From: Lachnospiraceae bacterium
Lineage (GTDB): Bacteria > Bacillota > Clostridia > Lachnospirales > Lachnospiraceae
Assembly (NCBI GenBank): GCA_024698865.1
Contig: JAILQS010000022.1
Span: 1 to 42,081 of the forward strand
Direction: 5' to 3'
Length of the DNA: 42,081 nt
Both the position numbers and the translations under genes were made by a program. Below are positions 1-8,067 of this stretch, piece by piece. The notes under the pieces were generated by a model. It did no database searches. It saw only the letters and a list, made by a program, of their open reading frames with translations, and had not been told where the DNA came from. Within the stretch, counting starts at the first letter, position 1. Each line of letters opens with the position of its first letter.

Positions 1-110
1 GAAAAAAATTGCATACACTGAGATATAAAACCATAGGCTGTAAAAAAGTGCACAAATAAAATGCGATTGCCGAGTGGCAAAATATAATTTTAATTTCTAT
101 AGAATCTTTT

Positions 111-182
111 TTGTCCACAAGTTAAAAATACGAAAATTTAGAAAATACGTACTTATACACAGAGTTGTCCACATTATCCACA
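111..182 (+). other. Cluster of four DnaA-box-like 9-mers
   Basis: Four 9-mers match the DnaA-box consensus TTATNCACA exactly or with one change, all on the plus strand: TTGTCCACA at 111-119, TTATACACA at 153-161, TTGTCCACA at 165-173 and TTATCCACA (the perfect strong box) at 174-182. The last two abut. The flanks are very AT-rich. Such a cluster is typical of oriC, but also of DnaA-regulated promoters or titration sites. dnaA, dnaN and rpmH are not in the window, so the role is open. Confidence 0.6.
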
Positions 183-286
183 GAAATTATATCGTGTTAT
201 AAATGAAAAAGTGGCCAAATCACCGAACGTTCGTTTTGGTAAAAAGTGAAAAAAGTAAAAGTGAAAAAGAAAAAAAGGAATCTGGC

Positions 287-315
287 TTGACATTTGAAGT
301 GTCAGACAATACTAT
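287..315 (+). promoter_or_regulatory. Candidate sigma-A promoter P1 upstream of hpf
   Basis: A consensus -35 TTGACA (287-292) and a -10 TACTAT (310-315) are 17 bp apart. The -35 lies in a small inverted repeat, TGACA at 288-292 and TGTCA at 300-304, which could be an operator. It lies about 200 bp upstream of the hpf start. Confidence 0.5.
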
Positions 316-375
316 TAAAAGACAAAATCTTCAAAATAAAAATTAAAAAATGAGCAAAAACTTGTGCCTGATTTC

Positions 376-428
376 TTGTAAAAAACACAATATATGTTAT
401 AATTATATTATCAACAGATAGTTGATAA
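376..428 (+). promoter_or_regulatory. Candidate promoter P2 with an overlapping 8-bp palindrome, upstream of hpf
   Basis: The -35-like TTGTAA (376-381) and perfect -10 TATAAT (398-403) are separated by 16 bp, and the -10 has an upstream TG (395-396). Just downstream, where transcription would start, TTATCAAC (408-415) and GTTGATAA (421-428) form a perfect inverted repeat around a 5-nt spacer. It could be a repressor site or a hairpin at the 5' end of the transcript. Confidence 0.55.
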
Positions 429-515
429 ATAACGTAATCCTAGTGAAAAACTTGGAGAGACAGGGAGGCTCCATACATACTTGAAGGATCTACGAAAGCA
501 AAGGAGTTGGATATC

Positions 516-1043
516 ATGAAATTTGTTATTAGCGGAAAGAATATTGATGTTACAGAAGGTTTAAAATCAGCTGTTTACGAGAAGATCGGTAAGCTGGAAA
601 GATACTTTACAAAGGACACAGAGATTCACGTTACTTTAAGCGTTGAAAAAGAAAGACAGAAGATAGAAGTAACGATTCCGATGAAAGGAAACATCATTCG
701 TGCCGAACAGGTAAGCAGCGATATGTATGTATCTATTGATCTTGTAGAAGAGATTATTGAACGTCAGTTAAGAAAATACAAAAATAAACTGATTGAACAG
801 AAACAGGCAGCAATTCACTTTAGCCAGAATTTCGTAGAAGAAGAGATTTCCGATGAAGAAGAAATCAAAATTATTCGAAGCAAGAAATTCGCTATGAAAC
901 CAATGGATCCGGAAGAAGCTTGTATTCAGATGGAGCTTTTGGGACATAACTTCTACGTATTCCGTAATGCAGAAACAGATGATGTTAACGTAGTATACAA
1001 GAGAAAAGGCAATACATACGGACTCATTGAACCTGAGTTTTAA
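516..1043 (+). CDS. hpf: Long-form ribosome hibernation promoting factor
   Basis: This 175-residue protein is a long-form HPF (YvyD type). The N-terminal S30AE domain (about residues 1-100, beginning MKFVISGKNID) binds the decoding centre of the 30S subunit. The C-terminal domain (about 118-175, ending GLIEPEF) mediates dimerisation and so 100S ribosome formation; this is known for the family. The ATG at 516 is preferred over an in-frame TTG at 507 because AAGGAG (501-506) lies 9 nt before it. Two promoter candidates precede the gene and a terminator follows it, so it is probably monocistronic. The order hpf-secA-prfB is usual in Firmicutes. Confidence 0.95.
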   Translation: MKFVISGKNIDVTEGLKSAVYEKIGKLERYFTKDTEIHVTLSVEKERQKIEVTIPMKGNIIRAEQVSSDMYVSIDLVEEIIERQLRKYKNKLIEQKQAAIHFSQNFVEEEISDEEEIKIIRSKKFAMKPMDPEEACIQMELLGHNFYVFRNAETDDVNVVYKRKGNTYGLIEPEF

Positions 1044-1066
1044 TATTTACATAATAATGAAAGATG

Positions 1067-1103
1067 AAAGATACCAGCGAGCGGAAGTTCGCCGGTATCT
1101 TTT
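1067..1103 (+). terminator. Rho-independent terminator after hpf
   Basis: AAAGATACC (1067-1075) pairs with GGTATCTTT (1094-1102). GCGA and TCGC extend the stem inside after one mismatch, and a short T-run closes the structure. Confidence 0.8.
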
Positions 1104-1116
1104 TAAGTATGAAAGG

Positions 1117-1145
1117 TTGTAAAGAGCCGATAATAATGTTAAAAT
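1117..1145 (+). promoter_or_regulatory. Candidate secA promoter
   Basis: TTGTAA (1117-1122) and TAAAAT (1140-1145) are 17 bp apart. The pair lies just downstream of the hpf terminator and about 105 bp before the secA start. The fit to sigma-A is moderate. Confidence 0.4.
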
Positions 1146-1251
1146 GACTATTGTGTGTAAGTGTATACGGAGGTATATATGCGCGCAGGGGGAACTGATT
1201 CCGGGAAAGGTTATGAGCGGAATTGGAAACTAAGTAGAAAGAGGTTTGGAA

Positions 1252-3813
1252 ATGAGTATTTTAACAAAAGTATTTGGTACGCATAGTCAGAGGGAATTAA
1301 AGAGAATATACCCTATTGTAGATAAAATTGAATCTTATGATGAAGAGTATTCAAAGCTGTCCGACGAAGCTTTAAAAGCAAAGACGACAGAATTTAAGAA
1401 TCGTTTGGAAGCGGGCGAGACTTTGGATGATCTTCTTCCGGAGGCATTTGCTACGGTACGAGAAGCTGGTAAACGTGTACTTGGAATGAAACATTACAGA
1501 GTACAGCTGATAGGTGGCGTTATTCTTCACCAGGGACGTATCACTGAGATGAGAACCGGTGAAGGTAAAACATTGGTTTCAACTTTGCCGGCTTACCTGA
1601 ATGCATTGACCGGAAAGGGAGTTCATATCGTAACGGTTAACGATTCCCTTGCAAAGCGTGACGCTGAGTGGATGGGACAGATTCATGAATTTCTCGGTCT
1701 GAGTGTAGGCGTTATCTTAAGCGGTATGGAAAATGACGAGCGAAGAGAAGCATACAACTGTGATATCACTTATGCAACGAATAATGAACTTGGTTTCGAT
1801 TATTTGCGTGATAACATGGTTATTTATAAAGAACAACTGGTACAAAGAGATTTAAACTACGCAATCATCGACGAGGTTGACTCCGTATTGATTGATGAGG
1901 CAAGAACGCCACTTATTATTTCCGGACAGAGCGGTAAGTCTACAAGACTTTATGAAGCCTGTGATATCCTTGCAAAGCAGTTAGAGCGAGGAACAGAGGT
2001 AGAGCTTACAAAACTCGACTATATGATGAAAATGGACAGCCAGGAGACGGGAGACTTTGTAGTTAATGAAAAGGACAAGATTGTAAACCTTACAGAACAG
2101 GGTGTACGCAAAGTTGAGAAGTTCTTCCAAATTCAGAACCTTGCAGATCCGGAGAATCTCGAGATTCAGCATAACATGGAACTTGCTCTTCGGGCACATA
2201 ATCTCATGTTCAGAGATCAGGATTACGTCGTAAAAGATGATGAAGTACTTATCGTAGATGAATTTACCGGTCGTATTATGCCGGGACGTCGTTATTCAAA
2301 CGGTCTGCATCAGGCGATTGAAGCAAAAGAGCATGTAAAAGTTAAGAGAGAAAGTAAGACACTTGCAACGATTACATTCCAGAATTTCTTCAACAAATAT
2401 GCAAAGAAATCCGGTATGACAGGTACTGCATTGACAGAAGAGAAAGAGTTTAGAGATATCTATGGAATGGACGTTGTAGAAGTACCTACCAATCTTCCGG
2501 TACAGCGTATCGACCACGATGATGCAGTATACAAAACACAGAGAGAAAAATTCAACGCAGTTGTAGAAGATATTGTAGAATCACATAAAAAAGGACAACC
2601 GGTCTTGGTTGGTACCATTACCATTGAGACATCCGAACTGATTAGTGAGATGCTTCGCAAAAAAGGAATTCAGCACAAAGTATTGAATGCCAAATTCCAT
2701 GAGTTAGAGGCTGAGATTGTTGCAGACGCAGGTCAGTACGGAGCAGTTACGATTGCTACCAATATGGCAGGTCGTGGTACCGATATCAAACTCGGCGAAG
2801 GGGTAAAGGAACTTGGCGGCTTGAAAATCATTGGTACAGAAAGACACGAGTCCCGCCGTATTGACAATCAGTTGCGTGGACGTGCCGGACGTCAGGGTGA
2901 CCCGGGTGAGTCTAAGTTCTATATTTCACTCGAGGATGATTTGATGAGATTGTTCGGCTCCGAAAGACTGATGGGAGTATTCAATTCCCTTGGTATGCCG
3001 GAAGGTGAACAGATTCAGCACAAGATGCTTAGCAACACCATTGAGAAAGCACAGATGAAAATTGAGAATAACAACTTTGGTATTCGTAAAAATCTGTTGG
3101 AGTACGATCAGGTTAACAATGATCAAAGAGAGATTATTTACGAAGAGCGCCGTCGAGTATTGAACGGAGACAGTATGCGTGATGCCATTTACAAAATGCT
3201 TACGGATACCGTAGAGTCCAAAGTTAATATGTGTATCAGAGATGATATGGAACCGGCAGAATGGGATATGACGGAGCTGAATGAGTTGCTTCTTCCGATT
3301 ATACCGATGAATCCTATCAAGGTTGAAGATACAGATAAGTCAAGAGCAGAACTTGTTCAGAGATTAAAAGAACAGGCAGTGAAAATGTATGAAGCAAAAG
3401 AAGCAGAGTTTCCGGAAGCGGAACAGATTCGTGAAGTGGAACGTGTTATTTTGCTGAAGGTAATTGACCGCAAGTGGATGGATCATATCGATGATATGGA
3501 TCAGCTTCGCCAGGGAATCGGACTTCAGGCGTATGGACAGAGAGATCCTGTTGTAGAATACAAATTTGCAGGTTTTGATATGTTCGAAGATATGATAAAA
3601 TCTATAAATGAAGATACGGTTCGAGCACTTCTTCATGTACAGATTGAACAGAAAGTAGAAAGAGAACAGGTAGCGAAAGTAACCGGAACGAACAAAGATG
3701 ATTCGGTTCAGAAGGGACCTGTAAAACGTAAAGGCAAGAAAATTCAGCCAAATGATCCATGCCCATGTGGAAGTGGTAAGAAGTACAAATATTGCTGCGG
3801 AAAAACAGTATAA
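1252..3813 (+). CDS. secA: Preprotein translocase ATPase SecA
   Basis: SecA is the motor ATPase that drives Sec-dependent export through SecYEG. The 853-residue protein has the N-terminal DEAD-like ATPase with Walker A GEGKT (about 103-107) and DEVD (about 207-210), the preprotein cross-linking region, the second RecA-like domain with [10 protein letters not shown], the helical wing and scaffold, and a C-terminal SEC-C zinc motif ending [14 protein letters not shown]. The ATG at 1252 is chosen over an in-frame TTG at 1246 because AAAGAGG (1238-1244) lies 7 nt before it. Length and motifs are normal. A second secA cannot be excluded from this window. Confidence 0.98.
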   Translation: MSILTKVFGTHSQRELKRIYPIVDKIESYDEEYSKLSDEALKAKTTEFKNRLEAGETLDDLLPEAFATVREAGKRVLGMKHYRVQLIGGVILHQGRITEMRTGEGKTLVSTLPAYLNALTGKGVHIVTVNDSLAKRDAEWMGQIHEFLGLSVGVILSGMENDERREAYNCDITYATNNELGFDYLRDNMVIYKEQLVQRDLNYAIIDEVDSVLIDEARTPLIISGQSGKSTRLYEACDILAKQLERGTEVELTKLDYMMKMDSQETGDFVVNEKDKIVNLTEQGVRKVEKFFQIQNLADPENLEIQHNMELALRAHNLMFRDQDYVVKDDEVLIVDEFTGRIMPGRRYSNGLHQAIEAKEHVKVKRESKTLATITFQNFFNKYAKKSGMTGTALTEEKEFRDIYGMDVVEVPTNLPVQRIDHDDAVYKTQREKFNAVVEDIVESHKKGQPVLVGTITIETSELISEMLRKKGIQHKVLNAKFHELEAEIVADAGQYGAVTIATNMAGRGTDIKLGEGVKELGGLKIIGTERHESRRIDNQLRGRAGRQGDPGESKFYISLEDDLMRLFGSERLMGVFNSLGMPEGEQIQHKMLSNTIEKAQMKIENNNFGIRKNLLEYDQVNNDQREIIYEERRRVLNGDSMRDAIYKMLTDTVESKVNMCIRDDMEPAEWDMTELNELLLPIIPMNPIKVEDTDKSRAELVQRLKEQAVKMYEAKEAEFPEAEQIREVERVILLKVIDRKWMDHIDDMDQLRQGIGLQAYGQRDPVVEYKFAGFDMFEDMIKSINEDTVRALLHVQIEQKVEREQVAKVTGTNKDDSVQKGPVKRKGKKIQPNDPCPCGSGKKYKYCCGKTV

Positions 3814-3846
3814 TCCTTAGAGGCAATGCTTGCTAAGAAAACCATG

Positions 3847-3883
3847 ATACCTCTAGAGTAGACAGCAGCTACTTTAGAGGTAT
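3847..3883 (+). terminator. Long hairpin between secA and prfB (terminator or 5' UTR element)
   Basis: ATACCTCTA (3847-3855) pairs perfectly with TAGAGGTAT (3875-3883). A G-T pair and AGTAG/CTACT extend it to a 15-bp stem with a 7-nt loop. Only a weak T-rich stretch follows, so termination would be inefficient. A weaker CTTAG/CTAAG hairpin (3816-3837) precedes it. Confidence 0.55.
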
Positions 3884-3906
3884 TTACTTACGTTACAAAA
3901 AAAAGA

Positions 3907-3935
3907 TTGCAAAATATTAAATTGTGTACTATATT
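3907..3935 (+). promoter_or_regulatory. Candidate prfB promoter
   Basis: TTGCAA (3907-3912) and TATATT (3930-3935) are 17 bp apart. They lie between the secA-prfB hairpin and the prfB start, which would give a very short leader. Confidence 0.4.
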
Positions 3936-3958
3936 ATTTAGATAGAGGTGATATATTA

Positions 3959-5060
3959 GTGGTAGAATTAGATCAGTACAAATTTACCTTGAGTAATTAC
4001 GCAAAACCATTAGAAGAAATCGGGGATTCACTTTGACCTCGCAAATAAGGAACTCAAGATAGAAGAGTTGGAGCGTTTAATTGAAGAACCTTCCTTTTGG
4101 GAGGATGCACAAAAAGCGCAACACACCATGAAGGAACTGAAAGAATTAAAAAGTGCACGGGAATCTTTTGAAAACCTGAAGGAAAAATATGAGGATGTGG
4201 AAACACTCATAGAAATGGGTTATGAAGAAAATGATCCCGAACTGATTGGTGAAGTAGAGGAAGCGCTGAACTCTTTTATTACATTGTTTGAAGAAATCAG
4301 AATTGCTACTCTGTTATCCGGAGAGTATGACAACTGTAATGCAATACTGACGCTTCATGCCGGTGCCGGTGGTACGGAAAGTTGTGACTGGGCAAGTATG
4401 CTCTGCCGTATGTACCAGCGTTATGCAGAGAAAAAGGGCTTTCAGGTTGAAATGCTTGATTTTCTGGACGGCGAAGAAGCCGGACTTAAGTCTGTAACAT
4501 TGCAGATAAACGGAGAGAATGCATATGGATATTTGAAATCCGAGCATGGAGTACACCGTCTGGTAAGGATTTCGCCGTTTAATGCTGCAGGAAAAAGACA
4601 GACCTCTTTTGTGTCTTGCGACGTAATGCCGGAGATAGAAGAGGATTTGGATGTAGAAATTGCAGATGAAGATATCCGTATCGACACGTATCGTTCAAGC
4701 GGTGCCGGTGGACAGCACATTAATAAAACATCATCGGCAATTCGTATTACGCATTTCCCTACCGGAATTGTGGTGCAATGTCAGAATGAACGTTCACAGC
4801 ATATGAATAAGGACAAAGCGATGCAGATGCTGAAAGCAAAGCTGTATCTGTTGAAACAGCAGGAGAACCAGGAGAAAGAATCCGGTATTCGAGGCGAACA
4901 GAAAGAAATCGGCTGGGGAAGTCAGATTCGTTCGTACGTAATGCAACCGTATACGATGGTAAAAGATCATCGTACGAACGCTGAAACCGGTAATGTAGAC
5001 GCTGTCTTAAACGGTGATATTGATTTATTCATTAATGAGTATTTAAAAATGGGTGTTTAA
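3959..5060 (+). CDS. prfB: Peptide chain release factor 2, programmed +1 frameshift
   Basis: RF2 recognises UGA and UAA stops and triggers peptide release. Translation starts at GTG 3959, with AGAGGTG at 3944-3950, and runs 25 codons to an in-frame TGA at 4034-4036. A +1 shift at CTT-TGA-C continues at GAC 4035 for 341 codons, giving about 366 residues, the normal RF2 length. The shifted frame has the SPF specificity motif (about 205-207) and the catalytic GGQ (about 250-252). Upstream of the slip site, GGGG (4022-4025) can serve as the internal Shine-Dalgarno-like stimulator. This is the well-known autoregulatory design: low RF2 favours the shift. A single-frame gene call would lose the N-terminus. 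Confidence 0.97.
4022..4037 (+). promoter_or_regulatory. prfB programmed frameshift signal
   Basis: The slip site CTTTGAC (4031-4037) is preceded by a G-run (4022-4025) five bases before CTT. The zero frame stops at TGA 4034-4036 and the +1 frame is open to 5060. Confidence 0.93.
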
Positions 5061-5103
5061 AACAATGTAAGAAGATTAAACAAAGAGACGATGGAGGTTT
5101 AAT

Positions 5104-5592
5104 ATGGAAAGAGCAGTTTTCTTTGATGTTGCAAATCAGACGTATGGAATCGATGTGGAGGATACACAGGCTATTGAAAAAAAAGTGAGTATATTACCGA
5201 TTCCAAATACAGTTCCCTATATTGTGGGACTTATAAAACTCAGAGGTGAAATTATACCGGTTTACAGTTTACGAAAGAAATTCGGTATGCCACCAAAAGC
5301 ATCATCCTCCGGCGATGAACAGTATATCATTGCAAATCTGGATCAGAATATGCATCTGGCTCTGGAAGTGGATGGAATTCGTGAAATTGTAGAGATTAAC
5401 ACTGGAGACACTTCCGTTCCACCGGCATTGATTAAAACAGATGGAACCGGATATATTTCACAGGTAGCCAGTGTGAAAAACCAGCTTGCAGTTATGATTA
5501 GTGTTCAAGGTCTTTTAAGTGAAGAGGAGAAGAACAATTTAAAAGAATTCCTGAGAGAAAAAGCAAAGGAAAGCGACAATCAGGAGAATTAG
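5104..5592 (+). CDS. cheW: CheW-like chemotaxis scaffold protein
   Basis: The 162-residue protein is a single CheW domain (about 2-145). It has the conserved beta-barrel pattern with IPNTVPYIVGLIKLRGEI near residues 32-50 and a VDGIREIVEI segment near 80. CheW normally links receptors (MCPs) to CheA. GGAGG lies at 5094-5098 before the ATG. It is 43 bp after prfB and followed closely by a DUF2156 gene. No cheA, mcp or flagellar gene is in the window, so this is an orphan copy whose partners must lie elsewhere. The C-terminal 15 residues are charged. The family call is firm; the role is inferred. Confidence 0.85.
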   Translation: MERAVFFDVANQTYGIDVEDTQAIEKKVSILPIPNTVPYIVGLIKLRGEIIPVYSLRKKFGMPPKASSSGDEQYIIANLDQNMHLALEVDGIREIVEINTGDTSVPPALIKTDGTGYISQVASVKNQLAVMISVQGLLSEEEKNNLKEFLREKAKESDNQEN

Positions 5593-5628
5593 AGGGGAAA
5601 TTAGCAAAGGCGAAAGGAAAGAAGGATT

Positions 5629-6600
5629 ATTATTAATTTTCGAAAGATTCGCAGGGAAGCTATTCCTGTATTAAAAAAAGAACTGAAGGAAAACACAAAC
5701 AGAGCGTGCGGATACTGCATTGGTAATCTGTTTATGTGGAATCAGGATGATGCACTTGAGTTTTCGGTTATGGAGGACATGTTGGTATTTCGTTCTTTGG
5801 ATGAAGACAAAGAGGGCAATGTAAGTGCTGTTTACTCGGTTCCAAATGTAAACGGGCATTACAAAAATCTGATTCAGAACTTGATTGACGAGACCAAGGA
5901 ATTAAAACAGCAATTTGTACTTACGTATCTGAATGAAGAACGAAAACAGATGCTGGAAGAACTGTTTCCGGGGAAGTTTCAATTTGAAGAGCATCGTTCC
6001 AGAGCGGAATATATATACGATGTAGAGGCGCTTGCCAGACTGTCCGGAAGGAAATATCACAAAAAGAAAAATCACGTGAACAAGTTTTATAAAACGTACG
6101 ATTTTGTTTACGAGAATCTGGACGCAACCAATATCGAAGAATGTCGTGCAATGTCTGATTTGTGGGAAGAACAGCGTGTGGAACGTTTTGAACTTACCGA
6201 AGAAGAAAAGAAACTTGGGAAAAAGGACAGGGCAGTTCGCAGAATTCTTAGAGAAGAAAAGTCTTTTCAAAAGGAATTACGGGCGGTAGAAATCGGACTG
6301 GACCATTTTGAGGAGTTGGGACTGTCGGGTGGACTGATAAGGGTAAATGGTGAAGTGAAAGCATTTACGTATGGAGAACCCATCACCAAAGATACCTTTG
6401 GAACCCACGTGGAAAAAGCGTCCAATGAAATACCGGAGCTATATGCCGTAATGAACCATCAATTTGCCCTGAATCATCTGGGTGATTATAAGTATGTGAA
6501 CCGGGAAGAAGATCTGGGATTTGAAGGACTTAGAAAGGCAAAACTGTCGTATCATCCGGCAATTTTACTGGATTGTTATACGGCGACATTATGTGAATAA
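5629..6600 (+). CDS. DUF2156 (GNAT-fold) protein, apparent AUU start
   Basis: The product resembles the DUF2156 family, which shares its fold with the C-terminal domain of phosphatidylglycerol lysyltransferases. The first ATG (5734) is too far in: codons 5629-5733 already encode a family-like N-terminus (INFRKIRREAIPVL, then RACGYCIGNLF before the ATG). The frame is open upstream to 5605 but has no ATG, GTG or TTG before 5734. A strong purine-rich ribosome site (AAAGGAAAGAAGG, 5613-5625) sits directly before ATT ATT AAT TTT, so an ATT at 5629 (about 323 residues) or an adjacent ATT is the likeliest start. It begins 36 bp after cheW. Substrate unknown. A base error converting ATG to ATT is the alternative. 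Confidence 0.75.
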   Translation: MINFRKIRREAIPVLKKELKENTNRACGYCIGNLFMWNQDDALEFSVMEDMLVFRSLDEDKEGNVSAVYSVPNVNGHYKNLIQNLIDETKELKQQFVLTYLNEERKQMLEELFPGKFQFEEHRSRAEYIYDVEALARLSGRKYHKKKNHVNKFYKTYDFVYENLDATNIEECRAMSDLWEEQRVERFELTEEEKKLGKKDRAVRRILREEKSFQKELRAVEIGLDHFEELGLSGGLIRVNGEVKAFTYGEPITKDTFGTHVEKASNEIPELYAVMNHQFALNHLGDYKYVNREEDLGFEGLRKAKLSYHPAILLDCYTATLCE

Positions 6601-6619
6601 TCAAATAGCAATAATCTAT

Positions 6620-6674
6620 AACACTGTCTGGTGACGTTATGCAGGTGCATAGTGTCAGTGGGCAGTGTTTTTTT
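6620..6674 (+). terminator. Strong terminator after the DUF2156 gene
   Basis: AACACTGTC (6620-6628) pairs with GGCAGTGTT (6661-6669) with one G-T pair. TGAC/GTCA and TATGC/GCATA extend the stem inside with small internal loops, and a run of seven T (6668-6674) ends it. It closes the secA-side gene group. Confidence 0.88.
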
Positions 6675-6715
6675 GTTGTAAAAAAACAACGTGCTAATTT
6701 TTTTGAAAAAAGGGG

Positions 6716-6772
6716 TTGACGTAAAGAAGAATATGAAGTATATTAAGTGTACTAGGAGTGGTAGTACACTTA
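6716..6772 (+). promoter_or_regulatory. Promoter and palindromic operator of the GntR-ABC operon
   Basis: TTGACG (6716-6721) and TATATT (6739-6744) are 17 bp apart. Directly downstream lies a perfect 11-bp inverted repeat: TAAGTGTACTA (6744-6754) and TAGTACACTTA (6762-6772) around a 7-nt spacer. GTGTA/TACAC half-sites fit YtrA-type GntR regulators. Its position on the transcription start suggests autorepression by the regulator encoded at 6787. Confidence 0.82.
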
Positions 6773-6786
6773 GAAAGGAGGAAAAC

Positions 6787-7146
6787 ATGATCATAATTGA
6801 TTACAAAGACAGCCGGCCGATTTATGAGCAGGTTGTAGAGAAGTTCAAGCTTTTGATTTTAAAAGGCGTGTTAAAGGAAGATGACAAGATGCCATCCGTA
6901 AGAAGTCTGGCGGTGGATTTGTCCATCAATCCGAATACCATACAAAAAGCGTATGGGGTGTTGGAGCAGCAAGGTTATATTTATACAGTGAAAGGGAGGG
7001 GAAATTTCGTGGCACAGAAACCGGAATTACTGCAAGAGCGTAAAGAAGATATCAAAAACAGACTGAAGGATCTCGTAGTCGAAGGAAGAGAGATTGGTAT
7101 TGAATCCGACCAGTTTGAGAATTGGTTAAGAGAGTTTAAAGGATAG
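6787..7146 (+). CDS. GntR-family transcriptional regulator, YtrA type
   Basis: This 119-residue protein has the GntR winged helix-turn-helix (about residues 8-75, with RPIYEQVVEKFK, MPSVRSLAVDLSINPNTIQKAY and a wing ending KGRGNFVA). The short C-terminal tail of about 45 residues is typical of the YtrA subfamily, which dimerises without a large effector domain. The ATG at 6787 follows AAAGGAGG; an upstream in-frame ATG at 6691 would lie before the promoter and is rejected. The gene begins just after an 11-bp palindrome and is followed 15 bp later by an ABC ATPase. YtrA-type regulators usually repress neighbouring ABC genes and respond to cell-envelope stress; the signal here is unknown. Confidence 0.92.
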   Translation: MIIIDYKDSRPIYEQVVEKFKLLILKGVLKEDDKMPSVRSLAVDLSINPNTIQKAYGVLEQQGYIYTVKGRGNFVAQKPELLQERKEDIKNRLKDLVVEGREIGIESDQFENWLREFKG

Positions 7147-7161
7147 AAAGGAAGGTTATGT

Positions 7162-8067
7162 ATGATTACCATTAAGAATGTTACTAAATCGTTTGAAGAC
7201 ATTAAAGCGGTAGACGATTTGAGTATCGAGATGAAAGAACATTCCGTATATGGTCTGATCGGTACCAACGGTGCCGGTAAGAGTACCTTGCTTCGTATGA
7301 TGGCAGGCGTATACAAACCGGATTACGGAACGATTCTGATAGATGAGAATCCAGTCTGGGATAATCCGCAGACCAAAGAAAAGATTTTCTTTATTTCCGA
7401 TAATGCGTACTTTTTTGCTAACAGTACACCGGAAGAAATGGAGAGATATTATAAAAGCGTATATAAGGATTTTAATTCGGAGTTATTGCACAAGTACTTA
7501 GATTATTTTAATCTGGGGAAAAAGCGTAAAATCAGAACGTATTCTAAGGGAATGAAAAAGCAGTTGTCTATTCTGCTGGGAATTTGCAGCAGAACCAAAT
7601 ACCTGTATTGTGATGAGACCTTTGACGGGTTGGATCCGGTAATGCGACAGGCAATAAAGAGTCTTTTGGCAGAGCAGATGGAAGAGCGTGGTCTGACACC
7701 GATTATCACATCTCATAACCTAAGAGAGCTGGAGGATATCTGTGATACAGTCGGAATTCTGCACAAGGGTGGAGTTATCCTGTCGGGAGAGTTGGAAGAG
7801 TTAAAATGTGAGATACACAAAGTACAGTGCGTGTTTGAAGATGAAGCGGCAAGAGAAGAAGTATTCTCTATGTTGGATGTTGTGAAGGAAGAAAAACGAG
7901 GCAGCCTTTCTGTACTTACCATTCGTGGTAGCAGAGAAGAGACCGAAATGGTATTCCATAGAGTAAATACCGTGTTCTATGAGATACTGGAGCTTACGTT
8001 GGAAGAAGTATTTATTAGCGAAACGGGGGTAGAAGGATATGACATCAAAAAAATATTATTTGGATAG
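7162..8067 (+). CDS. ABC transporter ATP-binding protein
   Basis: This 301-residue ATPase carries Walker A GTNGAGKST (about 34-42), a signature region reading YSKGMKKQLS (about 128-137) in place of canonical LSGGQ, and Walker B YLYCDETFDGLDP (about 150-162), followed by an H-loop TSH. The C-terminal 80 residues are the extra domain seen in YtrB/BcrA-type exporters. It overlaps the permease gene by 29 bp, which implies translational coupling and a shared complex. The neighbouring YtrA-type regulator suggests a role in envelope stress or antimicrobial peptide response; the substrate cannot be read from the sequence. Confidence 0.93.
   Translation: MITIKNVTKSFEDIKAVDDLSIEMKEHSVYGLIGTNGAGKSTLLRMMAGVYKPDYGTILIDENPVWDNPQTKEKIFFISDNAYFFANSTPEEMERYYKSVYKDFNSELLHKYLDYFNLGKKRKIRTYSKGMKKQLSILLGICSRTKYLYCDETFDGLDPVMRQAIKSLLAEQMEERGLTPIITSHNLRELEDICDTVGILHKGGVILSGELEELKCEIHKVQCVFEDEAAREEVFSMLDVVKEEKRGSLSVLTIRGSREETEMVFHRVNTVFYEILELTLEEVFISETGVEGYDIKKILFG

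Noticed and set aside
224-233. CGAACGTTCG resembling a LexA/SOS box
   Set aside because: The Gram-positive box needs four bases between the CGAAC and GTTCG half-sites; here they abut.
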